The notes: generated from the sequence alone by a model not told the origin. 64,000 nucleotides of DNA from Ephemerocybe angulata (GCA_013368325.1 JAACJK010000112.1:558001-622000), one strand, 5' to 3'. Positions 1 to 10,992 are shown, numbered from the stretch's first letter. Made by a program: numbers and translations.

Positions 1-541
1 CACCACCCGTCGCACCACCCCTCGGCTCCTCTGTAATACCGGGGCTCTCAAGGTTGACGATGCGCACGGACCGCGGCGTAGGCTTCCGCCCCCCAAGCAG
101 CAGCGGGTTCGGCGCAACAGGGCTCTCCTCCTCCTCCTCCGTGCCCGTGCTCGCGCGTGCAGCCACACCGTACTGCGCATCCAAATGCCTTAGCTCGGCG
201 TCGAGGTCCAAATCCTCCTCGTCGCCGTTGAAGTAGTCGGGGTCGAAGGGCGCGGGGGTGTTCGTGCCGATGGTGCTGGCGGGGGCGGGCGGGGGTGGGC
301 GGCGCGGCAGCCAGCTGGGGTAGCCCTCGGACTGCCGCGACGAGATGCGCGAGGGCGCCGCCGCGTCCCTCGTCTCACTGGCGAAGTGGTACGCGGACGG
401 CGACGCCGCGGCGGAGGGCGGCCGCGGCGAGTCGCGCGGCGGGTGCGGGGAAGGCGATGACACGTGGTCGCGCTCGCGGGGCGGCAGCGGCGGCGGGTGC
501 TGCTGGGTGGATCCGGACGCAGGCGGCGGGGGGAGCGACAT
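1..541 (-). CDS. Proline-rich protein of unknown function, N-terminal part (runs off left edge)
   Basis: An open frame without stops runs on the minus strand from an ATG at 541 to the window edge, about 180 residues. It starts MSLPPPPASG and is rich in Pro, Ser and Arg for about 100 residues. A conserved-looking stretch GYPSWLPRRPPPPAPAST follows. Then comes an acidic patch (DPDYFNGDEEDLDLD), an alanine-poor linker with a run of Glu, and a basic segment RKPTPRSVRIV just before the edge. The composition suggests a disordered N-terminus of a larger protein. Codon use is GC-rich and consistent along the frame, which argues that it is real coding sequence. No intron signal is needed within this part. 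I do not recognise the family, and nothing visible indicates enzymatic function. Confidence 0.6.
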   Translation of the reverse strand, partial: MSLPPPPASGSTQQHPPPLPPRERDHVSSPSPHPPRDSPRPPSAAASPSAYHFASETRDAAAPSRISSRQSEGYPSWLPRRPPPPAPASTIGTNTPAPFDPDYFNGDEEDLDLDAELRHLDAQYGVAARASTGTEEEEESPVAPNPLLLGGRKPTPRSVRIVNLESPGITEEPRGGATGG

Positions 542-1199
542 GCCAGTGGGGGACGAGAGGGCCTCAGACCTGCCTCGTGTTTTGTTGGCGCCGAGAGGGA
601 AAAGGCCAGCAAAATAAAACGATAGGAGTGCCTGCGTTATCAACACGCTATCCCCGGACGGTGTAGCGCGTTGATCGCTCCCACGCGCGCCAAACATGCA
701 TGCCACACCACACTCGCCGGGATCTCGTTATTTCTGACGGAACTTGGCAAGGACCATCACAGACTAGCTGCATCACTGGCTGCTTGGAAGATCCTCTATC
801 ATCCAATACCCTCCGCAGTGCGCACCCTTCCACGCAAAGACAAACGTTCGGCGTTTGCAGATACAGCTGGGTATTGTCCTCCCAGTTCCTCCTGGTAACA
901 ACAGCATGGCGCACCGAGAAGATACAAGCCCGGGCTATTATCTCTTCTCTTCTGGTTACTTTGTTCTTCAACTCCCCGTCGCGACCAATCTTATCTGGCA
1001 TAATAGCGGACAGCATCAATATTAAGCGCTTCTTGTCTTCCTCGTCGTTACACATGGCACGCAAATAGCTCTGTTCCCCCGAGTCCGCGTCGCCCAATTT
1101 CGTCCGACGCACTGCGTACGCCATGCCACGAGTCTCCCAACCCACTTCGAGGTTCATTTCCGAATCCATAGCCGGTTATTCCTAACCCTTTGGTCAGCT

Positions 1200-1510
1200 C
1201 TAGGCCAACGTCATTCGAAACCTTCAACTGAAACGCACCCTGGTACCGTATGGTACGAGAGGGCCTCGTAGAGGAGAGAGTGTGACAGTGGCAGCGTGGC
1301 TTCTACCGTAGACCTGGCTCTACCCAACGTCATCCGAAACGTTCAACTGAAACGCGCACAGACCCGCACAATCACGGGCGTCTTGGACTCGGAGGACGCA
1401 AAGTTGACGCAAAGTGCAGCGCCGCCTCTGCCCACAGACCAAGCGCTACGCCAACGTCATGCGGAACTTTCAACTGAAAGCTGAAACGCGTCGTTGCGTT
1501 CAGTAGTCAC
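1200..1510. repeat. Degenerate tandem repeat, about 120-126 bp unit, three copies
   Basis: The core aacgtcat-cgaaa-ttcaactgaaa recurs near 1208, 1328 and 1454, a spacing of roughly 120-126 bp. Related flanking text (ggcacgagagggc, gactcgg-gga-gcaaa) recurs near 1251/1517 and 1385/1540. Copies differ by substitutions and small indels, so the array is old. Nothing links it to a known element. Confidence 0.6.
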
Positions 1511-1661
1511 CCCGGTATGGCACGAGAGGGCGGCCTCATGGACTCGGGGGAGGCAAATTGCAGCGCCGCCTCTGCCCGGATCCCCACCTCTCTGCCAACA
1601 TCACTCGGCAGGTCTCGAGGAGAGAAAGTGCAGCTCCGCGCTACAGTCCATTCACATACCG

Positions 1662-1850
1662 CCCGAATCGGTCCTTTCGCGAGCGCTCACAGGCACCTCC
1701 CACGGAGCACATAATGACACTATCGTGCACTTACTCCCTCCGACTTCAGCAAAGCCTGAACACGGTATCGGCCCTTTCGCGAGTACCTCTTGGGCACCTC
1801 CCACGGGGTATACGACTGTCGCGCTACTCCCCCCGACCTCAGTAAGGGAG
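1662..1850. repeat. Degenerate direct repeat, about 98 bp, two copies
   Basis: The text atcggtcctttcgcgag followed by ggcacctcccacgg occurs near 1666 and again, as atcggccctttcgcgag plus ggcacctcccacgg, near 1765. Both are followed by a similar segment ending ctccgac-tcag. It lies directly after the 120-bp array and may belong to the same decayed repeat block. Confidence 0.55.
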
Positions 1851-2384
1851 AACATGTAAGTACATACTCCGGCTCAGGAGCTCCGAGATCCATGGGACTA
1901 TGTATGTCCGGAGTTCCTGGAGCCCACGGAATGAGCGCCGAAAATACTCGAATTTCCTGCCATTTTCCTGGCCAGCGTTTGCATTCCAGCCCCTCCTACG
2001 TAAGTATGTCCGGAATACACATCCGACCCCATACCGAACTCACAGAACCGTATCCAGAACGCCAACTTTCACCCGCACAGTTAACATCCATGACCGAGCC
2101 CAAGAATAGTGAACTGTGAGGACTCTGACAGTAAATATAAAGCTCGGGAGCAACTCGGGAGTTCTTTTGCGGCGACTTGCCCCCGCCTCCCCCTTTCATC
2201 AACGTTTCGTCATTCAACTCATTTCATTTTGCTGCCCATCAAGCCAAGCCCATACGTCACGCCACGAGTCTCGCAACCCTCTTCGAGACTCGTCTCCGAG
2301 TCCGACTGTCGGCCTAATCAGGCGAGCGCCCCGTTCCCGACTCAGGACCCCGTACTTACTTACCTCAACCCAGCGACGATTCAG

Positions 2385-2560
2385 ACGCCTGGTTCGATAT
2401 ACTTAGTCGGATTCTCCTCGACGGAATCCATGCTGTTCACGAAGGCGGGGTTGGATGGTGTGAAAGATGGATCACACTCCGTAAATTACAGCTCGCATTC
2501 GTGGTTACCTCGTGGCAGCACGCACGGACCAATCTGCCATTAAGCGCTAAGCGCCCGCTT
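2385..2560 (-). pseudogene. Relic of an NLR 5' end (promoter plus start of exon 1)
   Basis: Read on the minus strand, an ATG at 2431 opens a short frame MDSVEEN that parallels the MNSIEED start of the intact NLR at 5333. The bases upstream of it (2432-2560) match the promoter region of that NLR at about 5334-5480. Shared landmarks include the gcaccacgcacggacca-type segment and the TTAAGCGC motif. Coding similarity fades within about 15 codons, so only the promoter and the first codons remain. It lies immediately downstream of the intact NLR in the same orientation, consistent with a decayed tandem copy. Confidence 0.55.
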
Positions 2561-2565
2561 CGTAT

Positions 2566-5333
2566 CTATGGCGAGTCTACAACGCAAGCATATGGCACTC
2601 CTGAACGATCAGAACCGTGGTCGCAGCAACCTTGAAGACAGTCCGCTAGCTTGACAAAACCCTGGACGAGACGAGGAGTTCGAAAGGAGAGAGGTGATTA
2701 GTGTTTTCAATACCAGTAAGCCTCAATACAAAGTTTTCAAAATGCTCACCGCCAAAACATCCCAGAGGGAGACCAAGTCAGGATCAAGTTCTGTTCGCTG
2801 ATATACGAGAATAGATTGGTCAATTAGGCGGCCTAATACCAATACCAGAAGGAAACGACGGAAATGATATGAGTTTTCGGCTTACCGGTGTGCCAAGGAA
2901 GACGGCACGCCTGTCCTGAGTCTCCCACCGCCATTCCTTGATACGGTATTTGTGATTTGGCTCTGTGACCTAGAGGTTTTACCATAAGGATGTTGTGATA
3001 CACTACGAAGCTGCGTAAAAAGCTAACCTGCGTTGCCTTGAGAGTCACAACAGCAAATCGGACATTTTTAATGAATTCTTCCCTGTCTGTCCGCAGCTCC
3101 TCCCTGCTGAGTATCTCCATGAAATCCCTCACCATCAGACTCGGCATGGCAGTGACTAGGACCCAAGTCGAGGGGAACTTCTTTACAGCTTCCTTGAACA
3201 ATGACAAGGCGATGGTGGGATCATGTATCAAAGCGAGGACCAGGTGTTTTGGCCACTTGAGAAGGCACCAAAGAAACAGCAACATACTTTCGTTCGATCC
3301 GCCGGAGGGCATGAAGCACACCCATCTTGTGTAAGGAAGACTGGTAGTCTTGCATTCGAAGATGAATTGATGAAAGGCTTGTTTCGCCAGATCGTAATGG
3401 AAGGACGCCAACACCGGTAGTGGAGGAGTGATCTCGCCCCACACAGTCTCCAATTCGAGGCGAAGGTTGACATTCGGTTCAGGGAATAATGCAGCTGGAG
3501 CTCCAATAACTACGTCCGATTGGGAATCAGAAAGGCAACGCAGAAGTAGGTCGATGAGAAGAAGACCATTATTGATTCCGTACGCGGTGGACTTCGGATT
3601 CCTCCCTGGCCTTTCGCCAACTTTCTTGGATTCAATGGCGGCGCTAAACGCAGCTGGCAACTGAAAGTCCAGCGTCCAGACGTAGGTGGCGATGGCGAGG
3701 CCAAAATTCGGCGGAAACGTACGACGCAGGAAAGCTATAAATTTCTTCAGCTGGTTTCTGCGTTCCTCAGGCGGTCCATTGCGGACTTTATGAGCAATGA
3801 GCCCCCAGTGGTGATCCCAGTGCTCTCGAGCGTAGTCGTTTGCGGGCGTTTCGGGATTTCCTGACCCAGTGGACCTTCCAATAATTTCGATGCATTGGTA
3901 CGCCAAATCTTCGTGGTATGACGGCGCAGAGTGGAACCGTCCCGACCTCTTGTGGTCGGTCAGAACGTCGTGGAGAGAAGTGTGGCAAACTGTAACGGGA
4001 GTGGAGTTGTCTCCTGGGACCTGAAGTATGGAATGGAGGTCGACAAGAACACGGACAACCTCGAAAGTTTGAATGTTCAGAAGATCTGCCAGCTCGAGTA
4101 TGGATAGAGGTTGCGCCGCGAGAACAATGGTGTTGATGATCCTCTGGAAATGTGGTAGGTGCTCTGCGCGGGCAAGGGTCTGTGAGTATAGTCCATCGAG
4201 GCCCGAATTGATGTTCAGTGCCATAGGGAGTCGATGGATGGGTGTAAGGCCGTCGTCCGAAGGTTCTAATATGAACTTGGCGATGGTCGACATGAAAATG
4301 AACGAGCATCCGGTATGTTTGACCAACTGTTGGAGATCGTTGGGTGTAGGCCATTCGCCGTAGGCTTCGATGACTCGATCGTGTTTCGCGGCGATGGCGA
4401 ATAATTTGCGAAAGGCAATGGCGATATCGTTTTCAGAGGTATGGTCAACGAGGTTTATGAGCTGAATTTGCTTGGAGCCCGGGAGGCGAGTTCTGATGTG
4501 CTCCTCGACTCTGCTTGTAATGAGGATCCTTAAGGGAACGCGGGGGTTCTTCTGAAAGAATTCGAGCATATGTTCGATGAACGTCGCCACTTCTTCTCTG
4601 TCGTCGCATTCGTCCAAACCATCCAATACGATGAGGAACGGACCTCTTAAGAGGTTGAGGCCCATCTTATCCCACTTGACAGCCTTGATCGGATCGTACA
4701 CAAGGTGTTGAAATTGGGACCCGAGGGACGTGCTTGGATGAAGAATACCCGCGTGAGCTTTCACGGCGGCCTCGATATATGGCGCAGTGGCTGGGATTGC
4801 TGCTGCGACCTGACCGGCCACGGTAGCCGCAAACCGTGCCACTCGACTTCGATCTCCAGAACCACGGAAGAAGAAGAAGCTTGCAGCAAGGCGCTTTCGA
4901 TCCGCGAATGTTTCGGCGACCGCCTGCGCGATGGCTGACTTTCCGCAACCCACGTAGCCGTAGAGCCACATTACGTGGCTGCTGTTGAAAAGGAGGCTGC
5001 TATCGACCCACGATGTGATCTTTTGGATCACCTCCTGCCTCGTTCCTGGAAGGCAATTCGAGTCTGGCGGTGACGTCTTGCGGTTGCGAGTGTAGGAAGC
5101 GTCTGGAATGGGGTTGAGGAGGTCCAGAAGAGTACCTGGATCTGCATTAAGCAACCCTTGTCCCTTGAACTCAGTTACGCAGTGGGTTATTCACCTGTGG
5201 TCGCTATGTTTTTCACATTTTGGTGTCCGATGTTATACTGCTGGTTGACGTTGAATCCGTTCGCCCCTTGGAAGAAGCTTGGGCCTTGGTTCGATATGCT
5301 TGCTTGAGATTGATCCTCTTCGATGGAATTCAT
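2566..5333 (-). CDS. NACHT-domain NLR (STAND NTPase), copy 1
   Basis: Joining 5333-5195, 5156-3028, 2969-2886, 2797-2750 and 2661-2566 gives 831 codons before the stop. Introns 2 to 4 sit at the same places as in the paralogue at 10993-13711, which supports the model; intron 1 is only 38 bp. Residues 1-46 form a short N-terminal segment with SFFQGANGF and the RHIM-like YNIGHQNVKNI (33-43). The NACHT core follows: Walker A GYVGCGKS (113-120), Walker B LIVLDGLDECDD, then ITSRVEEHI. A winged-helix-like region (LSILELADLL) comes next. No WD40, ankyrin or TPR repeats are visible in the C-terminal half, so this is a short NLR. Fungal NLRs act as intracellular sensors, often in incompatibility and cell death; that role here is inference from the family. 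A longer frame opening with TTG at 5154 exists, but the true start is the upstream exon. Confidence 0.88.
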
Positions 5334-5560
5334 GCTGGGCAGTAAGGCAGGCAATGGATGGTTTGACTGAAGTAGAAAGGCGACCAGAAACCGTCATAAG
5401 CAAATCAGATTGACAGCGTCACTCGTGGCTCTGCCCCGCGGCACCACGCACGGACCATCCTGTTAAGCGCCCGTTGCAACGTGCTCAGCTCAAGTCACTA
5501 CCCTCGCCTTTTGCCTATCTTATCTAAGAGTTCCACTGTCGGCCTAAGCTCACCACCCTT
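5334..5560 (-). promoter_or_regulatory. NLR copy 1 upstream region, conserved with the relic at 13.7-13.9 kb
   Basis: This segment is an inverted homologue of about 13730-13870, the sequence just upstream of the NLR relic. Shared text includes ctcaagtcactaccctcgcc, caacgggcgcttaac and the ggctctgcccc block. Duplications therefore carried the upstream region together with the gene. No clear TATA box was seen. Confidence 0.5.
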
Positions 5561-7636
5561 GACTTCAAACCCAAAGACTACTCAGAAGTCCTCACACTCG
5601 AGAATGGTTGGAAGATGGGACGCGCTCGCCTTGGGGTGCTTCCAAGGTGCTTCTCTGGGGGAACAGCGTTCATTGAAAGTGCCGTCGTCGCACTTGTGAA
5701 GAGATAAAGTAAGGTCTCACCCCTCGCCTGTTTCTTGCTTTGCTGGAGCATTCCCCATTAATTGTTTAAACTAGATGCTAACCTCATGTTCTGCAGCTGG
5801 ATCTACCATGGTCTACCGATGAGCCGCCAATGCGAGCGCTGTGTCGTGAGGCGCGAGAATGGCGAATGAGAAGTGAGGGCCTGGTGGTACGCATGTAAGT
5901 ACACGATTTGCTAATGATCGGCAAAAAGTCGACTTACATTTATGCGGAATTACAAATAATGTACTCTATAAGGCGGTTATGCGAGTATATGGTGCAAACT
6001 GGGGAGGACAATGTACCTTCGAGTTTCCAGGCTGGGCATGAACAAGTAAGGCAGACTTCTGGAGTCTCGTCGCAAGGCATACGAGCCCTCCCCTGGACCA
6101 CGGCGTGAGAGGGTTTGGACGGACAGGCAAGGCTGGTGCCGTTGTGCGGAGGATTGATGGACCATCTCTGCGGACCTCCCGGGCGGGACGAGCTCGGCGA
6201 AAGGGCGCCTTGATCGTGCCCGTCGCCCGCCTCCAGAGAGTGGCCCGAGCATGACGTCACAGCCACCCGCGCCGCGCCCGCCCATCGGAGTTGGACCGGA
6301 GATTGAATCCCGCGTGTCGGGCCCGTGCGCGAGGCGCGTCATAAATAAGGTCGACTCGCGACGCGTCGGTCTCCACCTCCCCTTTCTTCCCTTCCCCCAT
6401 CTTCCCCCTGCATATCCCCCCGCTTTCCCCCACGTATAACCCGCCCAGCGCCTTTCTTCGACACACGCTGGCGACATCCTGCGACTCGCCAATGACGGCA
6501 AGCTGGCCTTCACGAGAGATCGGACAGTACCGTGCTCTGGCATATGGCGGGAAGGGCTACGTCCTTGTATGCGTTTGAAGCATTATCGCCTAGGCGGGTT
6601 CGGCTTAAGCGCTGTATTGACGGTATCTTGCCTGTTGGTTGATATCCATGGCCAAGTTGTCCTGCCGTGAGGTAAGCTAGTCCGCCGTTGCCAGTCTCTC
6701 TTTCCAGTCAATTCTACCATTCTCATGCGAATAGGCTTTGAACCCTCAGTCCCTTACTCTTTCGTCTAGTCAGAGCCATGCACATCACCTTGCGGTGACT
6801 AGGCCCATCCTTCTACTGGGCGATCTCAGGTGGGTTTCGTCTTCAGCTTTCTCGTCTGTCCCTCGCCTCATTCGCCTACTAAGCCAAGTCTCGTATCGCG
6901 CGCGTTCACGGCATCTCATACCGGGACCCTGCAACGATTGCATACAGCACAACACGATGATTAAGCAACCATGATGCCGATCGAGCCACGTTACAGAATC
7001 TTCCTGACTTCAAGGATAGGCGTCAACCGAAGTATTGAATGAATAATACATAGGATAGTACAGAAAGACGTGAAGCGAAATTCTCGAGATAACGTGCGAC
7101 TGTCATGGGCCCCTCAAGCCTCAGCTACTTTTCACGAACCTTGTCAGTATTCGCTTCATGCAGGAAGTGATTCAGCGTTGCAACTCACGGTTACTCACCT
7201 CTCCGAGTTGAGAGACTTGGTATCTATCCCAGGCTATTGTGGTTTACTACCCTGACCATTCTTTGACAGCAGACTCTTCAAGCTTGCCTCGACCCTTAAA
7301 GCCATAGCCCAGAACGAACAACATGCAAGCCCATGCCGAACCCGGTGTGGTGCCGGCCACCACTGCGCGTTAATTCGACCTCGATGAGCAGGTGGAACGT
7401 CAAATGGGTGGGTCGGCGGATGCCGGCGACAGAAAGGTTGTCCGGGGGTTCATCTGCCGACCGCGAATTTCTTGTTTGGTTGAAGCAGGCACGAGCTCTC
7501 GCGTTCAGCAAGACCTCGCTTGGCCCGCACATGCGTATGCCTTCCTCCGTAACAGCACGGACCTTTATCAACACTTCCCATACCCCAGCCTTCGTCTAAA
7601 GGATATCCTTTCGAAGTCGTTGTGCTTCAGGTCCTC
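5561..7636. other. Intergenic region without a recognisable gene
   Basis: Open frames are short and overlapping. At about 6360-6440 there is a strongly pyrimidine-rich plus-strand tract ending in cacgtataacc, which looks like a fungal core promoter. The first downstream ATG (6493) opens a frame of only 28 codons, so no gene could be assigned to it. Confidence 0.4.
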
Positions 7637-8185
7637 AAAATGCTCACCTTCAAAACATCCCATAGGAAACCGCAGCCAGGATCAAATCCTGTTCGCTGTT
7701 ACGCGATAATGAATTTGGACAGTCAATGCCGATCCCAGTAGGAAACGGGGGAAGTAAGTAGTATGAGCGCTCGACTTACCCGTGTGTCAGGGAAGACGCC
7801 GCCACGGTACTCTTCCTCGCACTAGTGTTGCAAGATAGGTGAGGCGAGGTGAAGCGAGGCGGCACTTAATTCGACCTCGTTTGAACCGGATCATCCCTGT
7901 ATCAAGGTCAAAGGAGGTCTCACGATCTTCGTCCAATCAGAGCGCGACCCCAAACCAATAAGTACCGTACGAAGAAATGGCCGCACCGCCATTTCTTCGT
8001 ACGGTACTTATTGGTGGTTTGGATCCGAGGCCTAAGGTTCAAGAAGTAAGGGCGGTATTTTGCACTGCGATCCTGCGTAGAAAGCTCACTAGCGTTGCTT
8101 TGATGACATGAACAGCAAGTCGCACGTCCCGAATGTCAGACTGGGCATCGCATAGACTACCCGACGAGGAAAACTTCTTTTAGCC
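7637..8185 (-). pseudogene. NLR relic, C-terminal exons, interrupted
   Basis: From 7637 to about 7830 the sequence matches the plus-strand image of the 3' end of the intact NLR (about 2739-2915). The match includes the GTGAGC donor complement gctcacc, the second acceptor region ctgttcgct and the ttaccc donor. Similarity resumes at about 8025-8185, matching 2955-3190 (aagctcactagcgttgctttga versus the intact copy). The two parts are separated by about 200 bp that includes a 27-bp inverted repeat. Many indels and stops are present, and the NACHT domain is missing. Confidence 0.65.
7955..8014. repeat. Perfect 27-bp inverted repeat with 6-nt loop
   Basis: Arms 7955-7981 and 7988-8014 are exact reverse complements (core agtaccgtacgaagaaatgg), separated by cgcacc. 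It lies inside the insertion that splits the NLR relic. It could be the end of a small foldback element or a recent fold-back event. Confidence 0.85.
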
Positions 8186-9040
8186 GCCCCTACATGTATG
8201 TACCGTGTTCCGCCCTTCGAGAAGTACTTACACCCGGAAATAATGTTTGGGCTCGGTAAGCTGTTTGGCCAGTGACTTAGACGCACTGGCAATCCAAGGT
8301 AATACCTGATACTTTTGTGATCCACACAGCAGCACTGCAGAAATATTGGCGCCGGACACGTCTCTACTCGCATAACGTAGATGTCGCAACTCATCTCTAC
8401 GGAATGATTCGAGATGACTGTTGTACCCCAGTCTACTCCTCCTCGATGTTGATGCGGATTGCAGAATGTCCCATAGCGATCCATGGGGACATTCGTGATT
8501 CTGGAATCACCATACGTTCAGGACTTCAGAGACTGTCTGCGTTTGAGGTAGTAAATTGGTGAGCACAGCATGGCCTGGCTTATTTACCACTGACCTTCCT
8601 CAGACTATACAGTATACTGGACGCACGCTAAACCCCTTGATAGGCATAACTTTGTATGTCCGGGGATGGCGGTGACTGCTGTTGTCCGCACTACCAACCC
8701 AAGAAGGATGACTTGGACTGAGCAGCGCCCTTTGTCCGCATTGTACACCCGTGGTTCACCTCGTTGAAGCTGCCTTGTCCACAAACTCCGCCGTCGGCCT
8801 TTGGCTGTGCGCAGCCAATCAGAAGGTGGCGCAAGCCCAAAAAGGCACAATAAAAGTCACGGTCACGTCACGCGTGACTGTTGACTCATTGTTTGTCCCG
8901 AACCTTATTTTGCGCCATTGTCCGCGCTGACAGCAAGCGATCAATCTTGTCCCGAACTCTCATCTTCCCCCCATCTCTGCTCGTCGTCGTCTATCGTTCC
9001 CGTCGTCGTCGTCTATCGTCCGTCGTTGTCGTCCCACAAC
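8186..9040. other. Intergenic region; pyrimidine- and CGT-rich leader before the next gene
   Basis: No coding sequence was recognised. From about 8945 to 9035 the plus strand is pyrimidine-rich, with imperfect CGT/CGTC trinucleotide repeats directly before the ATG at 9041. This is likely the 5' UTR or initiator region of that gene. Confidence 0.45.
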
Positions 9041-10507
9041 ATGGCCACAATGAGCTTCAGCGAACACAGGCCCCAACTATCACCCCAGGCGCGGACTAGA
9101 AATACGTCGTTGCAGTCACCCCTGCGAACGAGGAGAACCTCGCCCAGTCCAACTTCGAAGAACAATACGAATGCGGTCCGACCGACCCCTTTGTACCACC
9201 GGAGTTACAAACACAATCACCAAGGTGGTGCCACAGCGGGGCCCAGCACAATCATAAGGGCTCCCACATGCGCCACTATCCCCAGCACCACGACCACCAT
9301 CGACTCGGACGAACGCCCCGCCAAACGAGCACGCTCAGAACCCCCCGTCATGGCAGCCATCGAAGTGAACACGATTGCCTTACCAACCACGCCGGCCATC
9401 TCCGAATCCCTCCTAAAACAAAGTCAGTCGAGTTCGAGGGTGTCAGGGGAGGAGGAGGGGCGCAGTATGGGAGGGGCCGAGAACGTCTGTGTGAGTGCAT
9501 TCGTGTCTTCGTTCGTCAAGCGTTGTTTCCCATTCTTATTTGCGTCCTCCTCCGCCCCTTTCCCATTGTCGCCACCTCAGCACACGCTGGAAGAAGTTTC
9601 GGAACCGGAGAGCCAGGGCCAGAGCCAGGACTACAGTCAGAGCCAGAGTCAGAGCCAGCGCCGATCCGTGTCCCCCACCCCGACCGAGGTCGACGACCCC
9701 GAGCCCGAATACGTCGCGACGCAGATCCGGTCGCTCGGAGTCAAAATCCTCGATTTCGGCTTCGAACCGACGCCCGCGCATCTCGCACCCATCCCGGAGC
9801 TCTGGGATCAGTACGAAGCGATGGCCGAGTTTGAGTTCCGGCTCGAGCAGGAGCCCCGCGTGTACCCTGTGCACGGCAAGAACCTTCGTCGACTCTTGCA
9901 GATTGGGTGGGTCGATATGGAGGAGGTGAAGGAACGGTGCGAGGAGATGGATATGGAGGAGCTGAGGAGGGTCGACGCAAGGCCGGCTTGGCCGTTCGCG
10001 TTGAAATATAATGCGAAGGAGAACAGGCGGAAACCGAGCAAGGAAGACAAGCTGTTGATCCTGCAGCCGCGGCGCTATGGATACATGAGGATGGACCGGT
10101 TGCGGAAGAACGCTGAGCAGGCGAGCTTGAGGAGGGAGCAGGAGGGGCAGGAGGCGAGGGAGAAGTTGGACAGCATCATGAGGAAGGGCAAGGGCGTGCT
10201 CCGGGATGATGAGGAGGGCGATATTGAGTTTGACAGGGAGTGCGAGAAGTATTATGGCCCTTCTCAGTGCTCGCAGCCCGATAAGCAGTTCCCTGCGCCC
10301 CTTTCCGCGTATGACCCCGATATATACCCGGAGGCTGCGGGTGTTATTGAGTCGCAGCAGTCGTCGCAGGGCAGGCCTGTTGAGCGGCCCCCGAGGATTG
10401 ATACGCCGCCGTTGGAGGAGGAGAAGCCTGTGGATAGGAGACCGAATGCGTTGAGGAGGGGGTTGAAGCGGACGTTGAGTAGGACTCAGACGTTTACTCA
10501 GTTGTGA
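9041..10507 (+). CDS. Ser/Gln-rich protein with conserved charged core, unknown function
   Basis: Exons 9041-9490 and 9581-10507 give 458 residues. The 90-bp intron is a multiple of three and could be read through, but it has a GTGAGT donor and a CAG acceptor, and its translation would be an unlikely Cys/Phe-rich insert. The start is the ATG of MATMSFSEH; the frame opens earlier only through TTG. Features in order: a low-complexity N-terminus, a likely nuclear localisation signal RPAKRARSEPP near residue 100, a Gln-Ser run (SQSQSQSQ), then a folded-looking acidic core with LGVKILDFGFEP and RLLQIGWVDMEEVKERCEEM. A basic coiled-coil-prone stretch and a basic tail RRGLKRTLSRTQTF follow. A nuclear role is inferred from composition only. 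It lies within the NLR array but is unrelated to it. Confidence 0.75.
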   Translation: MATMSFSEHRPQLSPQARTRNTSLQSPLRTRRTSPSPTSKNNTNAVRPTPLYHRSYKHNHQGGATAGPSTIIRAPTCATIPSTTTTIDSDERPAKRARSEPPVMAAIEVNTIALPTTPAISESLLKQSQSSSRVSGEEEGRSMGGAENVCVSAFVSSFVKRCFPFLFASSSAPFPLSPPQHTLEEVSEPESQGQSQDYSQSQSQSQRRSVSPTPTEVDDPEPEYVATQIRSLGVKILDFGFEPTPAHLAPIPELWDQYEAMAEFEFRLEQEPRVYPVHGKNLRRLLQIGWVDMEEVKERCEEMDMEELRRVDARPAWPFALKYNAKENRRKPSKEDKLLILQPRRYGYMRMDRLRKNAEQASLRREQEGQEAREKLDSIMRKGKGVLRDDEEGDIEFDRECEKYYGPSQCSQPDKQFPAPLSAYDPDIYPEAAGVIESQQSSQGRPVERPPRIDTPPLEEEKPVDRRPNALRRGLKRTLSRTQTFTQL

Positions 10508-10992
10508 ACGTAGAGAAAGGTTATGCGTGCTATTGTATTGTGTTGACGCTTGACAATGACCCGAAGAGACACTCACATTTAGCCTTTGTACTTGTACTGC
10601 TGTTCGGTGCCTCGTAATTTATTTTGGGAAACTCTGTGTCGTGGACAATTCTATTGGTGCTACCTCGAGGCTTGCGTGCAGTGGAGCTACGATTGGGTCG
10701 AGCGCTTTACCAGGTTTGTATGAACACCGAATCCCTAACTAGGAGCCACCAGCTCGCTGCAGTACTTTGGACATCCTTTGTACAGCAGTCTTAGGACTTG
10801 AGTCTAAGCACGCGAATCCCATTCGCTGACGAAAACACTGCCGTGGGCGCCTAACTGAGGCTAATGTCCACAGCCTCCTGTGACATGCGTGACACAGTCT
10901 GACTATTGGGTCAGAGATAAGGTTCACCGTTCGATTCAGTTTGGGTTTAATTCTCCCCTCTATCCACTCCACTTCGCTGAACCGATAGAGCG

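Larger units (their letters stand above)
542..2384. other. Intergenic region, no convincing gene; contains repeats
   Basis: Only short scattered open frames are seen. A 173-codon minus-strand frame at 648-1169 overlaps a segment (about 1105-1170) that recurs in diverged form at about 2247-2305, so it looks like repeated non-coding DNA. The block 1200-1850 holds degenerate tandem repeats, described separately. Confidence 0.5.

Noticed and set aside
648..1169. 173-codon minus-strand open frame
   Set aside because: Its N-terminal part overlaps sequence repeated in diverged, frame-broken form near 2247-2305. Composition is not protein-like, and no splice structure or family features are seen.
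2833..5154. Single-exon model of NLR copy 1 starting at TTG
   Set aside because: The frame opens through TTG without an ATG. The upstream ATG exon at 5333-5195 and the three 3' introns reproduce the structure of the paralogue and give a better C-terminus.
9536..10576. 346-codon minus-strand frame
   Set aside because: Shadow of the Ser/Gln-rich gene on the plus strand. Leu/Arg-rich composition typical of antisense reading of GC-rich coding sequence.
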